NCBI GenBank assembly: GCA_044866695.1
Contig: JBIOUF010000042.1
Span: 1-23,983, forward strand
DNA from: JBIOUF01 sp044866695
Lineage (GTDB): Bacteria > Actinomycetota > Actinomycetes > Propionibacteriales > Nocardioidaceae
Reading direction: 5' to 3'
Length of the DNA: 23,983 nt
Part shown: piece by piece, positions 6,481-13,784 of the stretch
How positions within the stretch are numbered: position 1 is the stretch's first letter
Layout: each line of letters starts with the position of its first letter
Position numbers and translations under genes: made by a program
Notes under the pieces: generated by a model
What the model was told of the DNA's origin: nothing
The model's input: the letters and a program-made list of their open reading frames with translations, nothing else
Databases searched by the model: none

Positions 6481-8243
6481 CGCCCGGGGCGCGGGAAGCC
6501 GGCGACGACCGGGCCGGCCGGGTGCTGCTCGGCCTGGCGGCGGTCGCGGTGATGTTCGCCGCCGCCGACACCTACGTGGTCGTCCTCGCGCTGCCGGACA
6601 TGATGGGCGCGGCCGGGCTGTCCGCCGAGCAGCTCCAGCGGGCCGCTCCCATCGTCTCGGGGTTCCTGCTCGGCTACGTCGCGGTGCTCCCGCTGATCGG
6701 CCGCATCGCCGACGTGCGCGGCCGTCCCCCGGTGCTGGTCGGCTGCCTGACCGTGTTCGCCCTCGGCTCGCTGGTCACAGCGGCGGCCTACGACCTGCCG
6801 TCGATGGTGGTCGGCCGGGTCCTGCAGGGCGTGGGGGGCGGCGGTCTGGTGCCCACGACCCTGGCCCTGGTCGCCGACCTGTTCCCGCCACACCGCCGCG
6901 GCGTCCCGCTCGGCGTGGTCGGCGCGGTCCAGGAGCTGGGCAACGTCCTCGGCCCTCTGTACGGCGCGGTGGTGCTCGCCCTGGGCACCTGGCGGGACAT
7001 CTTCTGGGTCAACCTGACGGCGGGGCTCGTCCTGGCGGCCGTGATCCGGCGTCGTACCGCACCCGACGGGTCCCCACGCGGCGGCCTGCCGGACCCGGCC
7101 GGGCTGGCCCTGCTCGCCGGCACCATCGCCTGCGTGCTGCTGGTGATGCTGCAGCCCGCCTGGCTGGCCTCCCGGGTGACCCTGGGCCTGGTGCTCCTGC
7201 CGGTCGCCGGCGAGTCCCGCTGGCTCGCCCCGGCCGGCCTCGCCGCCGGGGTGCTGGCAGTGCTCTTCGTGGTCCGCTGCCTCACCGCGTCGGACCCGCT
7301 GCTGCGGATGGGCGACTGGCGCCGGACGCTGGCCCGGGTCGACGTCCTCGGCGCTCTGCTCCTCGCCACCGCCCTTGCGGGGGTCATCTTGGCGTTCGCG
7401 ACGGCGGACCCCCAGGTGCAGGTGTTCTCCCCGGCCGGCCCGTGGCTGCTGTTGCTGAGCGCGCTCGCCGCCGGGGGCTTCTGGCTGCGGAACCGGTCGG
7501 TGGGCAACCCGCTCGTCCCCAGCGGGGCCCTGACCGCCACCCCGGCCTGGGGCGCCCTGGTGGTCAGCTTCTTCGTGGGGGCGGCGCTGATCGCGGCGCT
7601 GGTCGACATCCCGATCTTCGCGAGGGTCACCGTCTACGACGACTCCCAGCTCCTGGCCGCCCTGGTCCTGGTCCGGTTCCTGCTCGGACTTCCGGCCGGC
7701 GCGCTGCTCGGCGGCTGGCTGACCCACCGGCTGCCGGCGGGCCTGGTCACGGCCGCCGGCATGGCGGCCGCCGGCGCGGGCTTCGCCTGGATGTCCCGGT
7801 GGGGCCTGGACAGCCTGCACGGGCCGCTGGCCAACGTTCCGCTCGTGCTCGCCGGCGTCGGGGTCGGGCTGGCCATGGCCCCCGTCAACGCCTCCCTGCT
7901 CTCGGCCACCCACGACACGGCGCACGGCGTGGCCAGCGCCCTGCTGGTCGTCGCGCGCACCGTCGGCAAGCTGGTCGGCATCAGCGTGCTCACCACGGCC
8001 GGGCTGCGCCGCTACTACACCGAGCAGGCCGACCTGCCGTCGCCGCGGGACGTCTGCCCCGGCGGCGCCAGCCGCTGTCCGGAGTTCAGCCTGATCCTGC
8101 GCGAGGCCAGCCTCACCCAGCTGCAGACCATCTTCCTCGGGGCGGCGTTCTGCTGCCTGGTCGCCGGCCTGGTGGCCCTGGTCGTGTTCCGCACCGCCGA
8201 CACCCGCGACATCCGGGCCTCCCCGCTCGAGGCGGGGCTCTAG
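6474..8243 (+). CDS. MFS drug/lipid exporter, 14-TM, P55-like
   Basis: A 589-aa major facilitator protein with about 14 hydrophobic helices. TM1 carries Asp32 (AAADTYVVVLALP), motif A is GRIADVRGRPP (76-86) between TM2 and TM3, and a motif C-like stretch GAVQELGNVLGPLYGA lies in TM5 (about 150-165). A loop of about 40 residues before the last helix has two cysteines (Cys528 and Cys535), possibly a disulfide if it faces outward. The place directly after an LprG-type lipoprotein matches mycobacterial lprG-P55, where the transporter and lipoprotein cooperate in lipid export and drug tolerance. It is longer than P55 as I recall it (about 520 aa). GTG at 6474 is the only nearby in-frame start that keeps TM1 intact. 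No Shine-Dalgarno is evident, so coupling to the upstream gene is likely. Drug substrates are unknown. Confidence 0.85.
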   Translation: MTAPGAREAGDDRAGRVLLGLAAVAVMFAAADTYVVVLALPDMMGAAGLSAEQLQRAAPIVSGFLLGYVAVLPLIGRIADVRGRPPVLVGCLTVFALGSLVTAAAYDLPSMVVGRVLQGVGGGGLVPTTLALVADLFPPHRRGVPLGVVGAVQELGNVLGPLYGAVVLALGTWRDIFWVNLTAGLVLAAVIRRRTAPDGSPRGGLPDPAGLALLAGTIACVLLVMLQPAWLASRVTLGLVLLPVAGESRWLAPAGLAAGVLAVLFVVRCLTASDPLLRMGDWRRTLARVDVLGALLLATALAGVILAFATADPQVQVFSPAGPWLLLLSALAAGGFWLRNRSVGNPLVPSGALTATPAWGALVVSFFVGAALIAALVDIPIFARVTVYDDSQLLAALVLVRFLLGLPAGALLGGWLTHRLPAGLVTAAGMAAAGAGFAWMSRWGLDSLHGPLANVPLVLAGVGVGLAMAPVNASLLSATHDTAHGVASALLVVARTVGKLVGISVLTTAGLRRYYTEQADLPSPRDVCPGGASRCPEFSLILREASLTQLQTIFLGAAFCCLVAGLVALVVFRTADTRDIRASPLEAGL

Positions 8244-8320
8244 GCGGGGCAGGACTAGACCTCCGGCCGGGGTACGTGAAGGTTGCACCGGTTCATCTGC
8301 GCGGCCGGGCGGTGCTCCCC

Positions 8321-8326
8321 TAGCGT
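8321..8326 (+). promoter_or_regulatory. -10 element of the metalloprotease gene (leaderless)
   Basis: TAGCGT ends 7 nt before the GTG at 8334, in a 90-bp gap after the MFS gene. This implies a separate leaderless transcript for the protease and helps fix the start. Confidence 0.45.
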
Positions 8327-8333
8327 CGGGCCC

Positions 8334-10265
8334 GTGCGCCCACGGAACCTGTTCTCGCTGCTGGTCTCGGCCCTCGCCCTGTGTCTGACGTTGGGCCTGG
8401 CGATCGGCGTGGCACCGGCCGCGACGGCGGGCCCGGTGCCGGCGCACCGCGGCTCGGGCGACGGCGGCACCGGGGACCCGGTCCTCCCCCCCGGCGAGCC
8501 CGTCGTGCTGCGGCAGCGGGTGCCGGTCAACATCGTGCTGGTCGGCTACGACGCCCGCCGGGTCGGCTACGGCCTGCGAAGCCAGCTCGCCGGCAGCGGC
8601 CAGCCGGTGGTGCGGGTCCCGCGCTACTACGGCCTGGAGGGCCGCGACCTCGGGCTGCGCTTCGACTACGACTACCGCGTCGTCGACGCCCCCCGCGACT
8701 TCGAGGACGGCTTCTTCTCCTACCTGGCGAGCACCGGCACCGAGAGCGCCCCGACGTCGGTGCAGCAGGCCTACAACGCCCAGCTGACCAACGTCCGGGA
8801 CGTCACCGGCCCGATCCTCAACATCGACGCGCCGGCCACCGAGCGCTACCTGGAGCAGGCCGCGCAGAGCGGGCTCGGGCTGGACCCGAGCCGCGGCTAC
8901 ACCGTCTTCCTGGTCAACTGGTGGGGCCGCTCGGACTTCCGGTTCCACGTCTACCGCACCACCGCCGTCGACCCGGACACCGGCGTCGACTTCGGACAGA
9001 AGACGTCCCGCGCGCAGATCGCCTGGGGCGGGGACTCCGGCCGGTCCTGGTTCTACGACCTCTCCGCCGGGCCGCACGCCTGGACCAACAACTGGCTGGT
9101 CGACCCGGGCCCGGACGGCCAGCCCAACCCGAACTACCGGATGCCGCCGGCGTGGGAGTACGTCAAGGGCGGCAACCGCGCCCCGGGGGCCCTCGGCGCG
9201 GACCTCGGCCGGGTGGTGCGCTACGTCGCGGTGAACCTGCTGTTCACCTCCTCGGCGTACTACGACCCGCTGGCCAGCGCCCCGCGCCCGGGCGGGGCCA
9301 AGGACGTTCGGGTGGCGATGCTCGAGGGCAACCCCGCCCAGGACGGCAGCTCCCTGATCGACACCCAGGCCGCGCTGCGCGAGTGGCAGGCGCTCGAGCC
9401 GTACCACCGGTGGCGGGTCGGCCTGGACGAGCACGACCCCATGCCGGCCGACGCGGCGCAGGCGCTCGCGCTGTGGACCCGTCGTTCGACCGAGGCCGAC
9501 TGCTGGCAGCAGTACGGCACCCGTGAGGCGCAGCTGTTCTGCTGGGCGGACGCCAACCGGGACGCCTACCTCCCCTCCTCCGAGCTCGACCACATCATCG
9601 GCGTGTTCTCGTTCAGCACGACCGACGCGGACATGGGCGCGCGCCTGGGCGCGCTCGGCCTGGCCGACGACAACTGGGTCGACGGGACCCCGAGCTACGT
9701 CTTCACCTTCGGCTACCCCGCGAACCGGACCACCGGGTACGGGTTCACCACCACCAGCACCCACGAGGTCGGCCACCACCTCGGCCTCTCGCATCCGCAC
9801 GACGGGTTCGACCCCGCGACCGGAACCGACTACCAGCCCACGGGCGACCTCTACTTCGCCAACGTCGGTGACGAGTCCGCGACCGTGATGTCCTACAACG
9901 CGCTGTCGAGCTCCTTCAGCGTCTTCGACTCCGACAACATGAGCCGCTGGCAGCTGGCCGGGTACCTCGGCTGGACGGCCGCGCTGCTGGGCGACCTGCA
10001 GGACGTGGACCTCACCGAGGCGGAGGCGCAGCAGCTCAGTGCCGCCGACGAGCTCGCCGGCCGCGCCGTACGCGCGTTCCGGTGGTGGCGCTTCGTCCGT
10101 GGGGCGGCGAGCGCCCGGGCCGCCTGGGAACTGGTCCAGACCGTCGCGACCGCCCACGGCATCGAGCACGACCCCGCGCCGCCGGCCCGCGCCCTCCGCA
10201 TGCGCGGCGCCGCAGGCAAGGCCGTCGTGGCCGACCCCTACCCGAACCGGTTCCCCGAGGACTAG
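8334..10265 (+). CDS. secreted zinc metalloprotease (HExxHxxGxxH, metzincin-like)
   Basis: A 643-aa protein with a Sec-type signal peptide (basic RPRN, hydrophobic core to about residue 28, AxA-like cleavage site APAATA ending at 32). The zinc motif is HEVGHHLGLSH, with ligands His477, His481 and His487 and catalytic Glu478. A methionine follows about 30 residues later in VMSYN (Met519), as in the Met-turn of metzincins. The region before it (about 45-460) is rich in aromatic residues and Asp, with no domain I can name; it opens with VPVNIVLVGYDARRVGYG. The C-terminal about 90 residues are Ala/Arg-rich. It probably acts outside the cell, freely or on the surface, since no C-terminal anchor was seen. 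GTG 8334 is preferred because TAGCGT lies 7 nt upstream; a TTG at 8283 would put extra residues before the signal peptide. Substrate unknown. Confidence 0.85.
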   Translation: MRPRNLFSLLVSALALCLTLGLAIGVAPAATAGPVPAHRGSGDGGTGDPVLPPGEPVVLRQRVPVNIVLVGYDARRVGYGLRSQLAGSGQPVVRVPRYYGLEGRDLGLRFDYDYRVVDAPRDFEDGFFSYLASTGTESAPTSVQQAYNAQLTNVRDVTGPILNIDAPATERYLEQAAQSGLGLDPSRGYTVFLVNWWGRSDFRFHVYRTTAVDPDTGVDFGQKTSRAQIAWGGDSGRSWFYDLSAGPHAWTNNWLVDPGPDGQPNPNYRMPPAWEYVKGGNRAPGALGADLGRVVRYVAVNLLFTSSAYYDPLASAPRPGGAKDVRVAMLEGNPAQDGSSLIDTQAALREWQALEPYHRWRVGLDEHDPMPADAAQALALWTRRSTEADCWQQYGTREAQLFCWADANRDAYLPSSELDHIIGVFSFSTTDADMGARLGALGLADDNWVDGTPSYVFTFGYPANRTTGYGFTTTSTHEVGHHLGLSHPHDGFDPATGTDYQPTGDLYFANVGDESATVMSYNALSSSFSVFDSDNMSRWQLAGYLGWTAALLGDLQDVDLTEAEAQQLSAADELAGRAVRAFRWWRFVRGAASARAAWELVQTVATAHGIEHDPAPPARALRMRGAAGKAVVADPYPNRFPED

Positions 10266-10270
10266 CCCGC

Positions 10271-10276
10271 TAGCCT
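10271..10276 (+). promoter_or_regulatory. -10 element of the carbonic anhydrase gene (leaderless)
   Basis: TAGCCT lies 8 nt before the ATG at 10285, only 5 bp after the protease stop codon. It suggests an own leaderless transcript despite the close packing. Confidence 0.4.
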
Positions 10277-10284
10277 CGGGCGGC

Positions 10285-10782
10285 ATGGGTGACTTCGACG
10301 ACCTGCTGGAGGCCAACCGGCGCTACGCCGAGACCTTCGCCCTCGCCGGGTTCGACGGTGTCGCGCGCGCCGGCGTCGCGATCGTGACCTGCATGGACTC
10401 GCGGATCGACCCGCTGGGCATGGTGGGGCTGTCCCCCGGCGACGCCAAGATCTTCCGCAACCCGGGCGGCCGGGTCACCCCGCAGGCGCTGGAGGCGCTG
10501 GTCCTCGCGACGCACCTGCTGAACGTGAACCGGGTCCTGGTCATCCCGCACACCCGCTGTGCCATGGCCTCGCACACCGAGGCCGAGCTGCACGAGGCGG
10601 TCACCGCGTCCACCGGGCAGGACTCGACCTGGCAGGAGTTCTCCGTCATCACCGACCAGACCGCGGCCCTGCGCGAGGACCTCCATCGGGTGCGGTCCCA
10701 TCCGCTGGTCCCCGACACCGTCAAGGTCGGCGGCTTCCTCTACGACGTCGACACCGGCCTGCTGGAGCCGCTGGCGGAGTGA
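10285..10782 (+). CDS. beta-class carbonic anhydrase (small, Rv1284-like)
   Basis: A 165-aa cytoplasmic enzyme expected to interconvert CO2 and bicarbonate. The zinc ligands are visible: Cys36 in CMDSR (with the Asp38-Arg40 dyad), His89 and Cys92 in HTRC. The segment AKIFRNPGGRVTPQALEAL is the usual dimer/active-site stretch, and the C-terminal GGFLYDVDTGLLEPL matches the short actinobacterial type such as M. tuberculosis Rv1284 (about 163 aa). One small departure: the residue after the last ligand is Ala (HTRCAM) where HTxCGM is usual. The gene lies 19 bp after the protease gene but seems to have its own -10. It is followed by the convergent repeat block. Confidence 0.92.
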   Translation: MGDFDDLLEANRRYAETFALAGFDGVARAGVAIVTCMDSRIDPLGMVGLSPGDAKIFRNPGGRVTPQALEALVLATHLLNVNRVLVIPHTRCAMASHTEAELHEAVTASTGQDSTWQEFSVITDQTAALREDLHRVRSHPLVPDTVKVGGFLYDVDTGLLEPLAE

Positions 10783-10809
10783 CCCGCACCCAGCCCCCAG
10801 CCCCCCCCG

Positions 10810-10849
10810 GGTGGTTGAGGAGCGAGCTTGCGAGCGTCTCGAAACCAGC
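10810..10849 (+). repeat. palindromic intergenic repeat, copy 1 (direct)
   Basis: A unit of about 40 bp that begins GGTGGTTGAGGAGCGAG and ends GCGTCTCGAAACCAGC. The ends (GGTGGTT / AACCA) and the inner GAGCG/GCGAGC parts are partly self-complementary. Copy 3 repeats it almost exactly and copy 2 is inverted. Confidence 0.9.
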
Positions 10850-10880
10850 GGCGCCCGGGCTGAGACTGCGCCACGGTCCC

Positions 10881-10926
10881 GCTGGTTTCGAGACGCCTCC
10901 GCTAGCGCTCCGGCTCCTCAACCAGC
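10881..10926 (-). repeat. palindromic intergenic repeat, copy 2 (inverted)
   Basis: The opposite orientation of the same family: on the plus strand GCTGGTTTCGAGACGC at the left and GCTCCTCAACCAGC at the right. The middle differs (CTCCGCTAGCGCTCCG). With copy 1 it can form a long stem with a loop of about 31 nt, bounded by CCAGC/GCTGG. Confidence 0.88.
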
Positions 10927-10934
10927 GGGGCTTC

Positions 10935-10974
10935 GGTGGTTGAGGAGCGAGCTTGCGAGCGTCTCGAAACCACC
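10935..10974 (+). repeat. palindromic intergenic repeat, copy 3 (direct)
   Basis: Nearly identical to copy 1 but with ends GGTGGTT and AACCACC that pair fully. It ends 11 bp before the stop codon of parE. The three copies fill the gap between the convergent carbonic anhydrase and parE genes, where folded RNA could end transcription from both sides. Confidence 0.9.
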
Positions 10975-10985
10975 GGTGGTGCGGC

Positions 10986-13103
10986 TCACGCGTCGATCAG
11001 GTCCGCGTCCACCTCGTAGGCGCCCTGGACGATGAACTCCCGTCGCGGCGCCACCTCCGAGCCCATCAGCAGCTCGAAGACCCGCGTCGCCGCCTCTGCG
11101 TCGTCCGCGGTGATCCGGCGCAGGGTCCGCCGGCGCGGGTCCATGGTGGTCTCCGCCAGCTGCCCGGCGTCCATCTCCCCGAGGCCCTTGTAGCGCTGCA
11201 CCGGCTCCTTCCAGCGCAGCCCGCGCTTGGAGAGCTCGGCGAGCCGGCGCTGCAGCTCGGGGTCGGAGTAGGTGTAGACGTACCTGTCCATGCCCTTCCT
11301 GGGGTTGGTCAGCTCGATGCGGTGCAGCGGCGGCACCGCGGAGAAGACCCGGCCCCGGGTGACCAGCTCGGGCATGTAGGTGAAGAACAAGGTGGCCAGC
11401 AGGCAGCGGATGTGTGCCCCGTCGGAGTCGGCGTCGGCCATGAAGACGATGCGTCCGTAGCGGACCTGGTCGATGTCGAAGCTGCGCCCCGACCCCGCTC
11501 CGACCACCTGGAGGATGGCTGCGCACTCGGCGTTCTTGAGCATGTCGCTCATCGACGCCTTCTGGACGTTGAGGATCTTGCCGCGGATCGGCAGCAGCGC
11601 CTGGAACTCCGAGTTGCGGGCCAGCTTCGCCGTACCCAGCGCCGAGTCGCCTTCGACGATGAACAGCTCCGTGCGGTCGGTGTCGGAGGACCGGCAGTCG
11701 GCCAGCTTGGCGGGCAGCGCCGAGGACTCCAGCGCGTTCTTGCGGCGCTGGGTCTCCCGGTGGGTGCGGGCGGCGATCCGGGCCCGTGACGCGTTGGCCA
11801 CCTTCTCCAGGACCACCTTGGCCTGGGCCTTCTCGGTGCGCCGGGTGGAGGTGAGGAAGGCGGTCAGCTCGCGGGCGACCACCTTGCGGACGATGGTCCG
11901 CACCGCCGGGGTGCCCAGCACCTCCTTGGTCTGGCCCTCGAACTGCGGCTCCGCCAGCCGCACCGTCACCACCGCGGTGAGCCCCTCCAGGACGTCCTCC
12001 TTCAGCACGTCCGGCTCGGCCACCTTGAGCGTCTTGGTGGCCTTCAGGACGTCGTTGAACGTGCGGGTGGCGGCCTGCTCGAAGCCGGCGACGTGGGTGC
12101 CGCCCTTGGGCGTCGCGATGACGTTGACGTAGGAGCGCAGCTCGGTGTCGTAGCCGGTGCCCCACCGCAGCGCCACGTCGACGGTCAGCTCGCGGTCGAC
12201 GTCGGCGGGGGTCATGTGGCCCTTCTCGTCGAGCACGGGCACCGTCTCGGTGAACGAGTCGCGACCGGTGAGCCGCACGACGCCGGTCACCGGCGGGTCC
12301 GGGGCCAGGAACTGGCAGTACTCGGTGATGCCGCCGTCGTGCTTGAACCGCTCCTCGACCGGCTCGTCGCCGCGCAGGTCGCGGATCACCAGCTCCAGGC
12401 CGGGCACGATGAAGGAGGTCTGCCGGGCCCGGGTGACCAGCTCGTCGAACCCGAACCGGGCGTCCCGGGTGAAGACCTGCCGGTCCGGCCAGAACCGCAC
12501 CCGCGTGCCCGTGCGGCCCTTGGTCACCCGGCCGCCGCGGTGCAGTCCTGACTGTACGGCGAAGCCCGCGCCCGGGCCGGGCCCGTCGAAGACGCCGGGC
12601 TCGCCGCGCCGGAACGACATCCGCTGCGTGGCCGGCGGCCGGTCCACCTCGACGTCCAGCCGCGCCGAGAGCGCGTTGACGACCGAGGAGCCGACGCCGT
12701 GCAGTCCCCCGGTGGCGACGTACGAGCCGCCGCCGAACTTGCCCCCCGCATGCAGCTTGGTGAAGACCACCTCGACCCCGGACAGGCCGGTCTTGGGCTC
12801 CTTGTCCACCGGGATGCCCCGGCCGTCGTCGACCACCTCGGCCGACCCGTCGGGGTGCAGGGTCACCGTGATCGTGGTGCACACCCCGGCCAGCGCCTCG
12901 TCGACGGAGTTGTCGATGATCTCCCACAGGCAGTGCATGAGCCCGCGCGTGTCGGTGGAGCCGATGTACATGCCCGGGCGCTTGCGCACCGCCTCGAGGC
13001 CCTCGAGGACCAGCAGGTGGTGGGCGTTGTAGGAGCTGTCGATGGCGGTGCCTCCGGACGAGCGCGCGGGCACGGGACTCCTGTCGCGGACACTGGTGGG
13101 CAT
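10986..13103 (-). CDS. parE: type IIA DNA topoisomerase subunit B, ParE-like (second GyrB homologue)
   Basis: A 705-aa ATPase subunit. The GHKL ATP site shows Glu61 and Asn65 in WEIIDNSVDEALAG, VDDGRGIPV (91-99) and the lid GGLHGVGSSVVNALS (132-146). The transducer domain follows. The TOPRIM metal site shows Glu484 in VEGDSALGTAK and the Asp557/Asp559/Asp561 triad in DADSD, with the conserved IRGKILNVQKA between. The C-terminal YKGLGEMDAGQL is typical. EGDSALGT in place of gyrase EGDSAGGS fits, from memory, the actinobacterial ParE-like group. It should pair with the ParC-like subunit at 3284-5740 to relax and decatenate DNA. In Streptomyces a gyrB-like paralogue also sits close to the principal sigma gene hrdB, matching this neighbourhood. 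The start ATG at 13103 has a weak AGGACC upstream. Confidence 0.93.
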   Translation of the reverse strand: MPTSVRDRSPVPARSSGGTAIDSSYNAHHLLVLEGLEAVRKRPGMYIGSTDTRGLMHCLWEIIDNSVDEALAGVCTTITVTLHPDGSAEVVDDGRGIPVDKEPKTGLSGVEVVFTKLHAGGKFGGGSYVATGGLHGVGSSVVNALSARLDVEVDRPPATQRMSFRRGEPGVFDGPGPGAGFAVQSGLHRGGRVTKGRTGTRVRFWPDRQVFTRDARFGFDELVTRARQTSFIVPGLELVIRDLRGDEPVEERFKHDGGITEYCQFLAPDPPVTGVVRLTGRDSFTETVPVLDEKGHMTPADVDRELTVDVALRWGTGYDTELRSYVNVIATPKGGTHVAGFEQAATRTFNDVLKATKTLKVAEPDVLKEDVLEGLTAVVTVRLAEPQFEGQTKEVLGTPAVRTIVRKVVARELTAFLTSTRRTEKAQAKVVLEKVANASRARIAARTHRETQRRKNALESSALPAKLADCRSSDTDRTELFIVEGDSALGTAKLARNSEFQALLPIRGKILNVQKASMSDMLKNAECAAILQVVGAGSGRSFDIDQVRYGRIVFMADADSDGAHIRCLLATLFFTYMPELVTRGRVFSAVPPLHRIELTNPRKGMDRYVYTYSDPELQRRLAELSKRGLRWKEPVQRYKGLGEMDAGQLAETTMDPRRRTLRRITADDAEAATRVFELLMGSEVAPRREFIVQGAYEVDADLIDA

Positions 13104-13304
13104 GGTGGCGGGTCGGTCCTGACCTTGGGGTCATCCAACCAGAGCCGCCCTGGGCGGGGCGGCTGCCACGCCATGGTGGAGCCGGGCGGCCGGGCGACAC
13201 GCAGGGTCACGATGCTGTATCAACCCACCCGCCTCCCGACTCTTCGTGCCACAGTCGGGGTAGCAGGCGATCCAGACCAAGCATGGCGGCGGCACGGCAC
13301 GCTT

Positions 13305-13339
13305 GTGAGAGGACTCACGCGTCTCTCACCAGGAGAGAC
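13305..13339 (+). promoter_or_regulatory. competing hairpins in the leader of the zinc-ribbon gene
   Basis: Three mutually exclusive stems can form. GTGAG (13305-13309) pairs with CTCAC (13314-13318). GTGAGAG (13305-13311) pairs with CTCTCAC (13323-13329). GTCTCTC (13321-13327) pairs with GAGAGAC (13333-13339) across a 5-nt loop. The same motifs could instead be a DNA operator with several half-sites. The block is 115 bp before the GTG start. Confidence 0.45.
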
Positions 13340-13438
13340 CTGACTGGCAGGAAACACTGGACGTGATCTGATTGTTGACCAGGTGAGACGTCCGGGGCGG
13401 GAACCATCCGAGCACCCCCGGTCGTCGAACAGGCAACA

Positions 13439-13448
13439 GGAAGGAAGG
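13439..13448 (+). promoter_or_regulatory. strong Shine-Dalgarno of the zinc-ribbon gene
   Basis: GGAAGGAAGG lies 5 nt before the GTG at 13454, one of the clearest ribosome sites in the window. It implies a leadered, highly translated mRNA, in contrast to the leaderless genes around it. Confidence 0.7.
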
Positions 13449-13453
13449 CACCC

Positions 13454-13681
13454 GTGACCACAGTCGTAGCCCCTCGTGTCCTCAACGCCAGTGACCGCTG
13501 CGACCGGTGCGGTGCCCAGGCCTACCTTCGCGTCGAGCTGCCCGGTGGCGGTGAGCTGCACTTCTGCGCCCACCACGCCCGCGAGCACGGCGAGAAGCTG
13601 CGCTCCGTCGCGGTGACGGTCCACGACGAGACCCACAGGCTGCACGGCGTGCCGTCGAAGGCCTCGGACGACGAGCGCTGA
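13454..13681 (+). CDS. small zinc-ribbon protein, DUF7455 type
   Basis: A 75-aa protein with a probable zinc site formed by Cys16 and Cys19 (CDRC) plus Cys38 and His41 (CAHH). The core pattern RCDRCGAQAYLRVELPGGGELHFCAHH is typical of a small actinobacterial family found near principal sigma genes (a similar gene, Rv2708c, lies near sigB/ideR in M. tuberculosis, as far as I recall). No function is established to my knowledge; a nucleic-acid or protein contact through the zinc ribbon is only a guess. It has a strong ribosome site, a long structured leader and its own terminator, so it is a free-standing and probably well-expressed unit. It is divergent from parE and lies about 3 kb from sigA. 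Confidence 0.87.
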   Translation: MTTVVAPRVLNASDRCDRCGAQAYLRVELPGGGELHFCAHHAREHGEKLRSVAVTVHDETHRLHGVPSKASDDER

Positions 13682-13701
13682 CGCCCCACCCGACCGACCT
13701 C

Positions 13702-13732
13702 CCTCAGGCCCCGGCTCGTCCGGGGCCTGAGG
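13702..13732 (+). terminator. strong hairpin terminator after the zinc-ribbon gene
   Basis: A perfect 13-bp stem, CCTCAGGCCCCGG and its complement, with the 5-nt loop CTCGT, starting 21 bp after the stop codon. No T-run follows, as is usual in high-GC actinobacteria. Confidence 0.85.
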
Positions 13733-13784
13733 CGTCCTGCGGGCAGTGCGCCGGCCCGGCTCGGGCGCGTGATGGGATGACGCG

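Larger units (their letters stand above)
13104..13453. other. 350-bp divergent control region between parE and the zinc-ribbon gene
   Basis: No gene was found here. On the parE side there is a hairpin with 8-bp arms AGCCGCCC/GGGCGGCT (13143-13164), 40-60 nt upstream of parE. On the plus side there is a cluster of overlapping inverted repeats (13305-13339), listed separately. GGAAAC at 13350 with GTTG 18 nt later resembles an ECF sigma (SigE/SigH-type) promoter, but the -35 match is imperfect. The base composition here is visibly lower in GC than the flanking genes. Confidence 0.55.

Noticed and set aside
6399..10316. 1305-codon open frame on the minus strand across the MFS and protease genes
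   Set aside because: It is antisense to three well-supported genes and has shadow-type composition (Gly/Arg/Gln/His-rich).
10810..10974. Ends of an insertion sequence or a MITE pair
   Set aside because: There is no transposase and no visible target-site duplication, and the inverted copies lie only about 30 bp apart. A dispersed intergenic repeat fits better.
13350..13377. ECF-sigma (SigE/SigH-like) promoter GGAAAC-N18-GTTG
   Set aside because: The -35 match is imperfect and a single occurrence is weak evidence. It is mentioned only within the intergenic entry.
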